From Alphaproteobacteria bacterium (GTDB taxonomy: Bacteria > Pseudomonadota > Alphaproteobacteria > Sphingomonadales > Sphingomonadaceae), in the NCBI GenBank assembly GCA_028293055.1, contig JAQGLD010000619.1, positions 1 to 6,490 of the forward strand: a DNA stretch of 6,490 nt, in the 5' to 3' direction. Of the stretch, positions 1 through 5,895 are shown piece after piece. The position numbers were made by a program, and so were the translations under genes. The notes below the pieces were generated by a model. That model was not told the origin of the DNA. It saw only the letters and a program-made list of their open reading frames with translations, and did not search any database. Numbering within the stretch: position 1 is the stretch's first letter; each line of letters opens with the position of its first letter.

Positions 1-1
1 C

Positions 2-109
2 GAGATCAATGTGACCTCGCCGACCGGCATCGTTTCGATCGACGCGTTCAACGGCACCGACACTCCGGGCCTGATCTGGGATTCGATCGAGGCGAAGGTG
101 GGGGCTTAG
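2..109 (+). CDS. gshB: Glutathione synthetase, C-terminal end (partial)
   Basis: Only the last 35 codons and the TAG stop are inside the window; the gene continues to the left. The tail contains the stretch EINVTSPTGI, which is a hallmark of the ATP-grasp C-terminal part of bacterial glutathione synthetase, where the Asn takes part in metal/ATP binding (family knowledge). The enzyme joins gamma-glutamylcysteine and glycine in the cytosol using ATP, the second step of glutathione synthesis. It ends 84 bases before the convergent xerC stop, with a strong hairpin in the gap. The assignment depends on this one motif and the expected short tail after it, so it is good but not complete. Confidence 0.85.
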   Translation, partial: EINVTSPTGIVSIDAFNGTDTPGLIWDSIEAKVGA

Positions 110-122
110 CTGCCGAGTTCCC

Positions 123-174
123 CGGCGAAGGCCGGGGCCGAGTTCTGGGTCGGCCTGGACCCCGGCCTTCGCCG
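123..174. terminator. GC-rich inverted repeat between convergent gshB and xerC, probable bidirectional terminator or dispersed repeat
   Basis: Two 15-base arms, 123-137 and 160-174, are perfect reverse complements (CGGCGAAGGCCGGGG and its complement). The 22-base middle can pair further (CCGA 138-141 with TCGG 150-153). The element fills the gap between two converging genes, which fits a factor-independent-like or processing hairpin serving both strands. There is no T-run on either side, so it is not a textbook intrinsic terminator. Very similar CCCCGGCGAAGGCCGGGG palindromes are, to my recollection, common between genes in sphingomonads, so it may equally be a copy of a genome-wide repeat. 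Confidence 0.6.
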
Positions 175-193
175 TGGAATATGAGGCGGGAGC

Positions 194-1126
194 TCAAGCC
201 CGCGGATGGGCATTGCGATAGACATCCATCAGGTGCGCCGTATCGACCGCGGTGTAGATCTGGGTCGAGGACAGGCTGGCATGGCCAAGCAGCTCCTGCA
301 GCGAGCGAAGGTCGGCGCCGCGGCCGAGGAGATGGGTGGCGAAACTGTGACGAAGCGCGTGCGGGGTGGTGCGCTCGGAAAGGCCGAGCCGCACCCGCGC
401 CTTGCGCACCACACGCCGGATCAGCTCGCCGTTGAGGGGTCCGCCGCGCGCGCCACGGAACAGGGGCTCGTCCTTCGAGACACTCCAGGGCGAGAGGGAG
501 AGATAGGACAGGATCGCCTCGCGCACGGGCGCGAGCAGCGGCACGACCCTTGTCTTCGACCTCTTGCCGGTGACGACCAGAGCCTCGCCCAATGGCAGGG
601 CGGCCCCGGTGAGTCCGAGCGCCTCCGCGACCCGCAGCCCGGAGCCATAGAGCAAAAGCAGCACCGCCTGGTCGCGCGCCGCGATCCATGGCGCGCTTGC
701 ATCCTCGCCGACCTCCTCGGCGAGCGAGACCGCTTCGTCCGGTGAGATTGGCCGCGGCACGCTGCGCGGCCGTCGCGGCCCCTTGAGACGCGGCATGCCG
801 CCCTCCCCGCCCGTCTCGCCGATCGCGAAGCCGATGAATCCGCGCACCGCGGAAAGCTCGCGAGAGGCCGAGCTGTTGCCCAGCCCCTCGGCCCGCCGTC
901 GCGCGAGATAGGCGCGCAAATCTGCAGCGCTGAGCCCGCCCAGCGCCTTGCCGTCGACCGCGCCGCCGAGATGCTCGGCAAGGAAGTCGATCAGCCGGTG
1001 CGCGGTAGCGAGATAGGCTCGCACGGTGTGGGGGGAGCGGCGGCGGTCGCGGCTCAAATGACGGTCCCAGGCGCGAACGATCTCGCGCGCCGGGTGGCCC
1101 GGCCCTTCGATCAGGATATCAGCCAC
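194..1126 (-). CDS. xerC: Tyrosine recombinase XerC
   Basis: Site-specific tyrosine recombinase; with XerD it resolves chromosome dimers at dif during cell division. From the chosen GTG at 1126 the protein is 310 residues, close to the usual 300. Residues about 12-105 form the SAM-like core-binding domain and about 125-305 the catalytic domain. The full catalytic set is visible: R165 (GSGLRVAE), K188 (TGKRSK), H256 and R259 (TPHALRHSFATH), H282 (LLGHASLSSTQIY) and the nucleophile Y291. The spacing from K188 onward matches E. coli XerC exactly, so the enzyme should be active. The frame stays open upstream to 1474, but that extension is an Arg/Pro-rich shadow inside DUF484. The GTG start overlaps the end of DUF484 by 16 bases, suggesting translational coupling; no clear Shine-Dalgarno is seen. 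XerC rather than XerD is chosen because a DUF484 gene directly precedes it, as in E. coli (yigA-xerC). The TGA stop is at 194-196. Confidence 0.93.
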   Translation of the reverse strand: MADILIEGPGHPAREIVRAWDRHLSRDRRRSPHTVRAYLATAHRLIDFLAEHLGGAVDGKALGGLSAADLRAYLARRRAEGLGNSSASRELSAVRGFIGFAIGETGGEGGMPRLKGPRRPRSVPRPISPDEAVSLAEEVGEDASAPWIAARDQAVLLLLYGSGLRVAEALGLTGAALPLGEALVVTGKRSKTRVVPLLAPVREAILSYLSLSPWSVSKDEPLFRGARGGPLNGELIRRVVRKARVRLGLSERTTPHALRHSFATHLLGRGADLRSLQELLGHASLSSTQIYTAVDTAHLMDVYRNAHPRA

Positions 1127-1671
1127 CGGCCCATGCAGCGGGTGAGAACCCGACCGAGGAAGACGAGCAGTTCCGAGCCGTGGCGGGTCTCGAAGCCCTG
1201 CGCGGCGCGCTGGCCGAGCGCGAGCAGGCCGCTCGGCAGCGGCGGATCGCTTTCGAGCCGAACCAGCGCCTCGGCGCGGATCAGGCTGCAGGCGGGACCG
1301 AACAGGGGATGGCCGCGGCGGGCCGAGCGAAGCACCACTCCGTCTATGCCGTCGATCGAACGCTCGATCACCCGCGGATTGACGAATTGCAGCCCGGAGG
1401 CGTCGGCGCGAATGCCCTTGTCGCCGACGAACAGGGCGACCGCGACCGCGTCGAGGCCGAGTATCTGCGGCCATTCCTGGGTGACGATGTGGATGAGATG
1501 GTCGAACCCCTCGGCCTCGACCGCAGCGATCACCGCTTCGTGAATCGAGGCGACCGCGCCGGAATGGCCACGGGCAAAGGCGATCAGGTCCTGATTGGCC
1601 TCCTCGGCCGCGGCCACCCGCGCCTGCAGCCGGGCAACGGCCCTGTCCTCGAAATTGATCACCGTTCCCAT
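1111..1671 (-). CDS. DUF484 family protein (GAF-like), upstream partner of xerC
   Basis: This 186-residue cytosolic protein matches the DUF484 (YigA) family, whose exact role is not established. Residues about 5-35 are charged and probably helical or coiled-coil. About 40-180 form a GAF-like fold ending in the family pattern GLLALGQRAAQGF (148-160) followed by a helix (about 164-182). The ATG at 1671 gives the expected family N-terminus, although only a weak ribosome-binding site precedes it. The gene lies 93 bases downstream of the transaldolase gene on the same strand and overlaps xerC by 16 bases, so at least DUF484 and xerC are probably co-transcribed. The neighbourhood suggests a link to XerC, but that is inferred from gene order. 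No signal peptide or membrane segment is visible. Confidence 0.85.
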   Translation of the reverse strand: MGTVINFEDRAVARLQARVAAAEEANQDLIAFARGHSGAVASIHEAVIAAVEAEGFDHLIHIVTQEWPQILGLDAVAVALFVGDKGIRADASGLQFVNPRVIERSIDGIDGVVLRSARRGHPLFGPACSLIRAEALVRLESDPPLPSGLLALGQRAAQGFETRHGSELLVFLGRVLTRCMGRWLIS

Positions 1672-1764
1672 CGAGCGGAGACTAAACCGGATAAGGTTAA
1701 GAAGCGATGCAGAATTTGGTTCGGGGGGCGCCGTCAGGTCGGTGCGGGAGACGATGCCGCAACC
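1672..1764. other. Spacer between transaldolase and DUF484 genes
   Basis: This 93-base gap separates two genes on the minus strand. It includes an A/T-richer patch (about 1680-1720) just upstream of DUF484, where a minor promoter could sit. I could not recognise a convincing -35/-10 pair, nor a terminator with a T-run after the transaldolase stop. Read-through from the transaldolase gene into DUF484-xerC is therefore possible. Confidence 0.4.
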
Positions 1765-2418
1765 CTACCCGATCGTCTGCCCCGTCTTCTGCCAGTCGGC
1801 GAGAAAGGTCTCCAGCCCGCGCTCGGTGAGCGGGTGGTTGAACAATTGGCGGATCACCGCCGGCGGGGCGGTCATCACGTCGGCGCCGATCTTGGCGGCT
1901 TCGAGGACATGGATCGGGTGACGGACCGAGGCGACGAGGATCTCGGTGCGGAAATCGTAATTGTCGTAGATCTGGCGGATTTCGGAAATGATCTGCATCC
2001 CGTCGAAGCCGATATCGTCGTGGCGGCCGACGAAGGGCGAGATGAAGGTCGCTCCGGCCTTGGCGGCGAGCAGCGCCTGGTTGGCAGTGAAGCAGAGCGT
2101 GACATTGACCATCGTCCCGTCCGCGGTCAGCGCCTTGCAGGTCTTGAGCCCGTCGATGGTGAGCGGCACCTTGACCGCGATATTGTCGGCGATCCGGCGC
2201 AATATCTCCGCCTCGCGCATCATTCCGGCATGATCGAGCGCGACGACCTCGGCGGAGACCGGTCCCGGAACGATCCCGGCAATCTCCTCGACCACCTCGA
2301 GGAAGTTGCGGCCGGCCTTGTGGATCAGGCTCGGATTGGTGGTGACTCCGTCGAGCAGGCCCGTCTCGGCAAGGTCGCGTATCTCGGCGGTGTCGGCGGT
2401 GTCGACGAAGAACTTCAT
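1765..2418 (-). CDS. tal: Small transaldolase (FSA/TalC family)
   Basis: Cytosolic class I aldolase-fold enzyme of the short FSA/TalC family, 217 residues from the ATG at 2418 (usual length 212-222). Visible landmarks are D6 in [12 protein letters not shown] at 26-30, the Schiff-base lysine K83 in NIAVKVPLT and SPFVGRHDD from 127. Compared from memory with E. coli FsaA, the position of Gln59 is Glu here (E57) and that of Tyr131 is Phe (F129). Both are the transaldolase states, so the predicted reaction is dihydroxyacetone transfer between sedoheptulose 7-phosphate and glyceraldehyde 3-phosphate (non-oxidative pentose phosphate pathway), not fructose-6-phosphate cleavage. Automated annotation often labels this family fructose-6-phosphate aldolase (fsa). 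A second in-frame ATG at 2427 would add MKQ; 2418 is preferred because the family starts with MKFFVDT and GGGA lies 9 bases upstream. It is first in the leftward cluster and divergent from the MATE gene. Confidence 0.9.
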   Translation of the reverse strand: MKFFVDTADTAEIRDLAETGLLDGVTTNPSLIHKAGRNFLEVVEEIAGIVPGPVSAEVVALDHAGMMREAEILRRIADNIAVKVPLTIDGLKTCKALTADGTMVNVTLCFTANQALLAAKAGATFISPFVGRHDDIGFDGMQIISEIRQIYDNYDFRTEILVASVRHPIHVLEAAKIGADVMTAPPAVIRQLFNHPLTERGLETFLADWQKTGQTIG

Positions 2419-2433
2419 TTGCTTCATTCCCGG

Positions 2434-2490
2434 CTAGAGCATCGTGCCGATAAGTGGGTACCGGTTATCGGCAATAACGATGCGACAACA
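2434..2490. repeat. Palindromic intergenic repeat (REP-like)
   Basis: Nested inverted repeat. The outer arms are GCATCGT (2439-2445) and ACGATGC (2477-2483). The inner arms are GCCGATAA (2446-2453) and TTATCGGC (2465-2472). An 11-base loop (2454-2464) contains the palindrome GGTACC, and four unpaired bases (2473-2476) break the right side. The pattern resembles the short palindromes beginning AGAGCAT.. and ending ..ATGC that I recall scattered between genes of sphingomonads and rhizobia, so this is probably one copy of a dispersed family. It lies in the divergent spacer, just upstream of the transaldolase gene. Confidence 0.6.
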
Positions 2491-2491
2491 A
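2463..2491 (-). promoter_or_regulatory. Possible sigma-70-type promoter for the transaldolase gene
   Basis: On the minus strand TTGTTG (2491-2486) and ATAACC (2468-2463) are separated by 17 bases. Transcription would start near 2456, giving a leader of about 38 bases before the ATG at 2418. Both boxes are imperfect, and the -10 falls inside the palindromic repeat, so this is a weak proposal made mainly because a promoter is expected here. Confidence 0.2.
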
Positions 2492-2493
2492 AG

Positions 2494-2538
2494 TCTGAAC
2501 CAGCCAGTCCGAGTCCCCGCTCGGGCTGGCTGGTCAGG
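2494..2538. repeat. Long near-perfect hairpin upstream of the MATE gene
   Basis: Arms 2500-2513 (CCAGCCAGTCCGAG) and 2520-2533 (CTCGGGCTGGCTGG) pair over 14 positions with one T-G wobble and a 6-base loop. The base continues with 2495-2498 against 2534-2537 if A2499 is bulged, for about 18 pairs. It lies 51 bases before the GTG start of the transporter gene. It could be a structured 5' leader, a protein-binding palindrome, an insulating terminator between divergent units, or a second dispersed repeat. No T-run follows on either strand. Confidence 0.55.
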
Positions 2539-2588
2539 ATGGATTCGCGCCCTTCTATCGACGGGCGACTACGGGGGCGAGTCAGACA

Positions 2589-3929
2589 GTGAACAGGGAC
2601 TGGAGCCTCCATCGCGCGATCTGGGCGATCGCCTTGCCCTCGATGCTGACCAATGTCGCGACCGCCTTGTTCGGACTTGCCGATTTGTGGGTGATCGGCC
2701 GGCTCGGCGACCCGGCGGCGCAGGGCGGAGTCGAGATCGGCGCCAAGTTCATGATGGGGCTGCTCGTTGTCTTCAACTTCCTGCGCAGCGGAACCATCGC
2801 ACTGACCGCCCAGGCCGCCGGGCGCGGCGATGAGCCGGTCCAGGCGGAGACTCTGGCACGGGCGATCGGCGCTGCCCTGTTGATCGGCCTGGCGCTGCTC
2901 GCGCTCAAGCCGGTCCTCGCGCCCCTGGGCCTCGACCTGCTCTATGCCCGCGGCCGGGTCGCCGCGGAGGCCTCGATCTATATCGGCATCCGCTACTGGA
3001 GCGGGCCGCTCTGGCTGCTCAACGCGGTGCTCACCGGCTGGATGGTCGGACGGCGCCGCGTGCGCTCGGTGCTGGCCGTCGAGGTCGGATCCAATCTGCT
3101 CCATATCGCCCTCGATAGTCTGTTCGTGCTCGGCTTCGGCTGGGGGGTGGCCGGAGTCGCGACGGCTACTTTCAGCTCGGAGGCCGCCAAGACCCTGGCG
3201 CTGGCCCTGCTGGTCGCCGCCCAGCACCCGGCCTCGGCCGCATTCCGTCTCGCTGCACGGCGGGCGACGTGGAGCCGGGCGGCGCTTGGCGCCCTGTTCC
3301 GGCTCAACCGCGACCTGTTCCTGCGCACCCTGCTGCTGACCGCGTCGATCCTCGCCCTGACCCGCGCCGGAGCCCACCAGGGCCCGCTCGTGCTTGCGGC
3401 GAACGGCGTCCTCTATCAGCTCTTCATGCTCTCGGCGCTGATCCTCGACGGCTTCGAAAGCGCCGCGCAGGTGCTGTGCGGCGAAGCAATCGGGGCCGGA
3501 GACCGCGCCCGCTTCGGCCGCCTGGTGCGAGCGCTGCTGCTCTGGGGACTGTTCGGCGGGGCGTTGATCAGCGCGATCTATGCGATCGCCGGAGATCGCT
3601 TCGCGGCAAGCTTCAGCACCAGCCCGGCGGTGGTCGCGACGATCCTGAGATACAGCCCCTGGGCAATCCTGCTGCCGATCGCCGGAGTGACCTCCTACAT
3701 ATTCGACGGCATCTTCATCGGCGCGACCTGGACTCGCGGGCTGATGCTCAGCATGGTCGCGGCATCCTTCCTCTATATGGTCCTGCTGCTCGCGCTTGCG
3801 CCTTTCGGCAATCACGGCCTGTGGCTCGCCTTCACATTGTTCCTGCTCGCGCGCGCCGCCGCCCAGGCCTGGCTGCTGCCACGGCTCAGCCGCCGCGCGT
3901 TCGCGGACGCCGCTTTGCCGGCTTGCTGA
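2589..3929 (+). CDS. dinF: MATE family transporter, DinF-like
   Basis: Inner-membrane transporter of the multidrug and toxic compound extrusion family, 446 residues, the normal length for 12 membrane helices in two six-helix halves. The first helix carries the DinF-type pattern ending in D32 and IGRLGD (36-41); the acidic D32 is the expected cation-coupling residue. Other landmarks shared with E. coli DinF, compared from memory, are LNRD (239-242, start of the second half), DGFE (287-290), GAGDR (302-306), DGIFIGAT (373-380) and GNHGLWLAFT (407-416). The start is GTG with a GGCGAG ribosome-binding site 7 bases upstream. The family exports cationic drugs, organic acids or metabolites in exchange for H+ or Na+; the substrate here is unknown. 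It probably leads a rightward unit with the small membrane ORF and acyltransferase, although a 143-base gap follows. No alphaproteobacterial SOS box (GAAC-N7-GAAC or GTTC-N7-GTTC) is visible upstream, unlike the SOS-linked E. coli dinF. Confidence 0.9.
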   Translation: MNRDWSLHRAIWAIALPSMLTNVATALFGLADLWVIGRLGDPAAQGGVEIGAKFMMGLLVVFNFLRSGTIALTAQAAGRGDEPVQAETLARAIGAALLIGLALLALKPVLAPLGLDLLYARGRVAAEASIYIGIRYWSGPLWLLNAVLTGWMVGRRRVRSVLAVEVGSNLLHIALDSLFVLGFGWGVAGVATATFSSEAAKTLALALLVAAQHPASAAFRLAARRATWSRAALGALFRLNRDLFLRTLLLTASILALTRAGAHQGPLVLAANGVLYQLFMLSALILDGFESAAQVLCGEAIGAGDRARFGRLVRALLLWGLFGGALISAIYAIAGDRFAASFSTSPAVVATILRYSPWAILLPIAGVTSYIFDGIFIGATWTRGLMLSMVAASFLYMVLLLALAPFGNHGLWLAFTLFLLARAAAQAWLLPRLSRRAFADAALPAC

Positions 3930-4072
3930 ACCGCCGGCTCGAACGATCGAAGAGGAAGCCGCGCATTCGCCTTCGAGAATCGCGGAGAGGCGCGGTTTCC
4001 CGGGCGGTCGGCAAGAGCTTGCAAACAAAGTGGGATACGTGGATGAGCGCACAGGGTCTCCGGAGCACGCGT

Positions 4073-4201
4073 ATGACGGCCGAGCACATTATCGCCTACG
4101 CCATCATCGCCGCGGGAATCGTCATGCTTGCCGGATGGATCCTCGTACGGCGGCGCCAGCGCCGAAGGCCTCGCCATCATGAGCGTATCGACATCGTCTA
4201 G
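4073..4201 (+). CDS. Small single-span membrane protein (hypothetical, 42 aa)
   Basis: Unrecognised short ORF. The predicted protein has a short N-terminus (MTAEH), one hydrophobic helix at about residues 6-25 (IIAYAIIAAGIVMLAGWILV) and then a strongly basic tail (RRRQRRRPRHH). This fits one membrane helix with the tail in the cytoplasm by the positive-inside rule. Support for a real gene: GGAG lies 8 bases before the ATG, most third codon positions are G or C (about three quarters by eye), and the ORF sits between two membrane-protein genes on the same strand. Its stop lies 23 bases inside the acyltransferase gene, suggesting coupled translation. An alternative upstream ATG at 4043 would give 52 residues but with a poorer ribosome-binding site. 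No function is assigned; it could assist the neighbouring transporter or acyltransferase, or be a chance ORF. Confidence 0.5.
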   Translation: MTAEHIIAYAIIAAGIVMLAGWILVRRRQRRRPRHHERIDIV

Positions 4202-5327
4202 GGCGCCGAGCACGGCGTTCCTGGACCTGACCCGAGGCGTGGCCGCTCTCTGGGTCGCAACCGCCCACGCAGTGATGTGGGGCGGCAACGCGATTCCGGA
4301 CATGCTCGAGCCGAAGAAGGCGGTCGACCTGTTCATGGTCGTGTCCGGCTTCCTAATGTTCTACACGATCGACAAGGCGACCGATCGCGAGCCTCCGGGT
4401 CGCTGGTCGACCTGGCGTTCCTTCTACATTCGCCGCTTCCTTCGCATCGCGCCTGCTTATTATGTGGCGCTGATCCTCATCGTCTCCGCCTGGCCGCTGG
4501 TCGGCCCCGGGATCGCGCAGCTTCAGGCCATGAATCCAGGCAAATGGGCAAACGACCATGTCTACGGCCCGCAATTTCAGTCGCTCGGCCTGCGCAGCCT
4601 CGCGCTCCACATCACCTTCCTGTTCGGGCTGTTTCCCGACCTGTCCTTCTCCGACGGGCTGCCGGACTGGAGCCTGTCGCTCGAGATGCAATTCTACGCG
4701 ATCTTCCCGGCTCTCTATCTGCTTGCGCGCCGCCATTTCGCTTTCACCTGCGCTGTGCTCGCCTTGGCCTGTCTCGTCTTCACGCGCCAGTATATGGCCG
4801 GGGTGGAGAGAGGATCGCTTCCCGCGTTCGACGAGCCGTCGCTGATCCTGTTCAACCTGCCGAAATTCCTCGTCGGCGCCCTGCTCTACGAGGCCGGCCG
4901 GCGCCACAGCCTGGCCCTGCTCGCGCTGGGCGCGGCGATCCTGGTCGCGGCCTGCCGCTGGTACGGTGTCTCCGGCCTGTTCCTCTTCGGGCTGATCGGC
5001 TGTGCCGCCTGGGCATGGTGGCGCGGCCTTCCGGACTGGGCGGAACGGGGGGTTCGCAGCAGGGCCGTCAAGCTGCTCGCAGTGACCAGCTATTCGCTCT
5101 ATCTGTTCCACACGATCGTGATTTTTACGATCGGGGCGCCGCTCCTCTCCTTCGCCCGCTCGATCGGCGCGCCGCTGTGGGCCGGCCAATCGGCGCTCGT
5201 CGTCGCGGTGCTCGGCATTTCCTACCCGCTGGCGTGGATCGTCTTTCGGACGGTGGAAGAGCGCGGGACCGATGCCGCAAAGGCGTTGACCCATCCGGCC
5301 CGTCCGCTCGCCCCGCCGATGGCCTAG
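4179..5327 (+). CDS. Acyltransferase 3 family membrane protein (O-acyltransferase)
   Basis: Integral membrane acyltransferase (acyltransferase_3, OafA/NodX-like), 382 residues with about ten predicted helices. Members transfer acetyl or other acyl groups to sugars of lipopolysaccharide, exopolysaccharide, peptidoglycan or antibiotics. Motifs in order: FLDLTRGVAALWVATAH (14-30) with the conserved R19 and catalytic-type H30; VDLFMVVSGFL (49-59); the basic FYIRRFLRIAPAYY (82-95); WSLSLEMQFYAIFP (164-177) with E169; and YSLYLFH (305-311). All the family's key positions are present, so it should be active. There is no extra SGNH domain. The frame is open back to an ATG at 4128, but the start at 4179 is chosen because it has GAAGG 10 bases upstream and gives the normal short N-terminus before helix 1. 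It overlaps the small membrane ORF by 23 bases. The acyl donor and acceptor are unknown; no glycosyltransferase or polysaccharide gene is in the window. Confidence 0.88.
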   Translation: MSVSTSSRAPSTAFLDLTRGVAALWVATAHAVMWGGNAIPDMLEPKKAVDLFMVVSGFLMFYTIDKATDREPPGRWSTWRSFYIRRFLRIAPAYYVALILIVSAWPLVGPGIAQLQAMNPGKWANDHVYGPQFQSLGLRSLALHITFLFGLFPDLSFSDGLPDWSLSLEMQFYAIFPALYLLARRHFAFTCAVLALACLVFTRQYMAGVERGSLPAFDEPSLILFNLPKFLVGALLYEAGRRHSLALLALGAAILVAACRWYGVSGLFLFGLIGCAAWAWWRGLPDWAERGVRSRAVKLLAVTSYSLYLFHTIVIFTIGAPLLSFARSIGAPLWAGQSALVVAVLGISYPLAWIVFRTVEERGTDAAKALTHPARPLAPPMA

Positions 5328-5338
5328 GGCGATTTTCA

Positions 5339-5357
5339 GTCAGCGGAGCCGGCTGAC
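5339..5357 (+). terminator. Weak hairpin downstream of the acyltransferase gene
   Basis: GTCAGC (5339-5344) pairs with GCTGAC (5352-5357) around a 7-base loop, starting 12 bases after the acyltransferase stop. There is no T-run. A second short hairpin, CGCGGC (5407-5412) with GCCGCG (5416-5421), lies nearer the convergent DUF1801 stop. Either could end transcription in this 106-base convergent gap, but both are short enough to arise by chance in GC-rich DNA. Confidence 0.3.
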
Positions 5358-5433
5358 GGGCCAATGGCGTCATTCGGCTCCGGTCTCGCCTCGTCGACCT
5401 CGGGCCCGCGGCTGCGCCGCGAGAAATGCCGCC

Positions 5434-5892
5434 TCAACCCCCCGGCCTTCGCGCTCGCTGTTTCGCCGATACCGACTTGATCACCAGGCGATACGGATCG
5501 GACGGGTCGATCTTCCGATCCGCATTGGCGAGCGCCTGGGCGATCAGCCCATCGATCCGCGGATCGTCCAGCGCTTCGGCGGTCATCAACCGGACATGGC
5601 GGATCTGGCTGCCCTCGCCCTTGAGCATCCCGTCCGGATCCGAGAGGCGCACGCCCCACATGAAACAGAGCGTCACCCAGCGTGGCATCACGGCGAGCGA
5701 CAGGACCACGTCCTTGACCCTGTCGCTTGGCCCGAAGCCGATCGCGAGCGCGTTGTAATTGTCGTAGACCGGAATGACCGCACCCGGAATGCGCGCCTTC
5801 ATCCTTTCCATCAACGCGCGGGTCAGCGCCGCGACCTCTGGCGTGAACTTGTCGATGAACCCGTCGAGCCGGTGCTGGGCTTCATCCATCAT
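5434..5892 (-). CDS. DUF1801 domain-containing protein
   Basis: Cytosolic protein of 152 residues that I recognise as DUF1801-like (YdhG-related fold). Features typical of its close relatives are the N-terminal helical part (MDEAQHRLDGFIDKFTPEV), VYDNYNALAIGFGPS (42-56), a central strand region around PRWVTLCFMWG (70-80), and the basic end VIKSVSAKQRARRP (137-150), so it looks complete. The molecular function of the family is not established; no catalytic motif is evident. Two adjacent ATGs are possible, at 5892 and 5889. The second is better spaced from GGGGAG on the minus strand (about 6 bases), giving MDEAQ. That ribosome-binding site lies within a perfect 14-base palindrome (5896-5909). 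The gene is convergent with the acyltransferase and divergent from priA, so it is probably transcribed alone. Confidence 0.8.
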   Translation of the reverse strand: MMDEAQHRLDGFIDKFTPEVAALTRALMERMKARIPGAVIPVYDNYNALAIGFGPSDRVKDVVLSLAVMPRWVTLCFMWGVRLSDPDGMLKGEGSQIRHVRLMTAEALDDPRIDGLIAQALANADRKIDPSDPYRLVIKSVSAKQRARRPGG

Positions 5893-5895
5893 CGT

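Noticed and set aside
194..1474. Mobile integrase or integron interpretation of the tyrosine recombinase
   Set aside because: Length, domain layout, adjacency to DUF484 and lack of any att-like repeats, tRNA or cargo genes point to the housekeeping XerC.
2428..2588. SOS (LexA) box upstream of the DinF-like gene
   Set aside because: E. coli dinF is damage-inducible, so I looked for GAAC-N7-GAAC or GTTC-N7-GTTC. There is a single GAAC at 2497-2500 and no properly spaced partner.
1180..2592. 470-codon open frame on the plus strand
   Set aside because: It runs antisense to the clear DUF484 and transaldolase genes. The translation is charged, Arg/Gly/Asp-rich and has no recognisable domain; long antisense open frames are usual in high-GC coding DNA.
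2424..4052. 542-codon open frame on the minus strand
   Set aside because: It is antisense to the whole MATE gene. The translation is low-complexity Glu/Gln/Arg/Ala-rich, the typical mirror of hydrophobic membrane-protein codons.
3930..4072. Possible extra gene or promoter in the gap after MATE
   Set aside because: No frame gives a plausible protein here. A small palindrome GCAAGAGCTTGC (4011-4022) and an A-richer patch follow, but no properly spaced promoter boxes are seen.
3796..4182. Plus-strand frame whose TGA overlaps the acyltransferase ATG (ATGA)
   Set aside because: The overlap looks like a coupled gene pair, but the protein is a shadow of MATE followed by Arg/Pro/His-rich sequence without a recognisable feature. 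The alternative frame with a membrane helix is a better candidate.
3269..4201. 310-codon plus-strand frame ending at the small membrane ORF stop
   Set aside because: Its first part is an out-of-frame Arg/Pro-rich shadow of the MATE gene. Only the last 42 codons look like a protein, so only those are annotated.
4353..5294. 313-codon open frame on the minus strand
   Set aside because: Same situation as the MATE antisense frame, here opposite the acyltransferase gene, with the same Glu/Gln/Arg-rich composition and no family resemblance.
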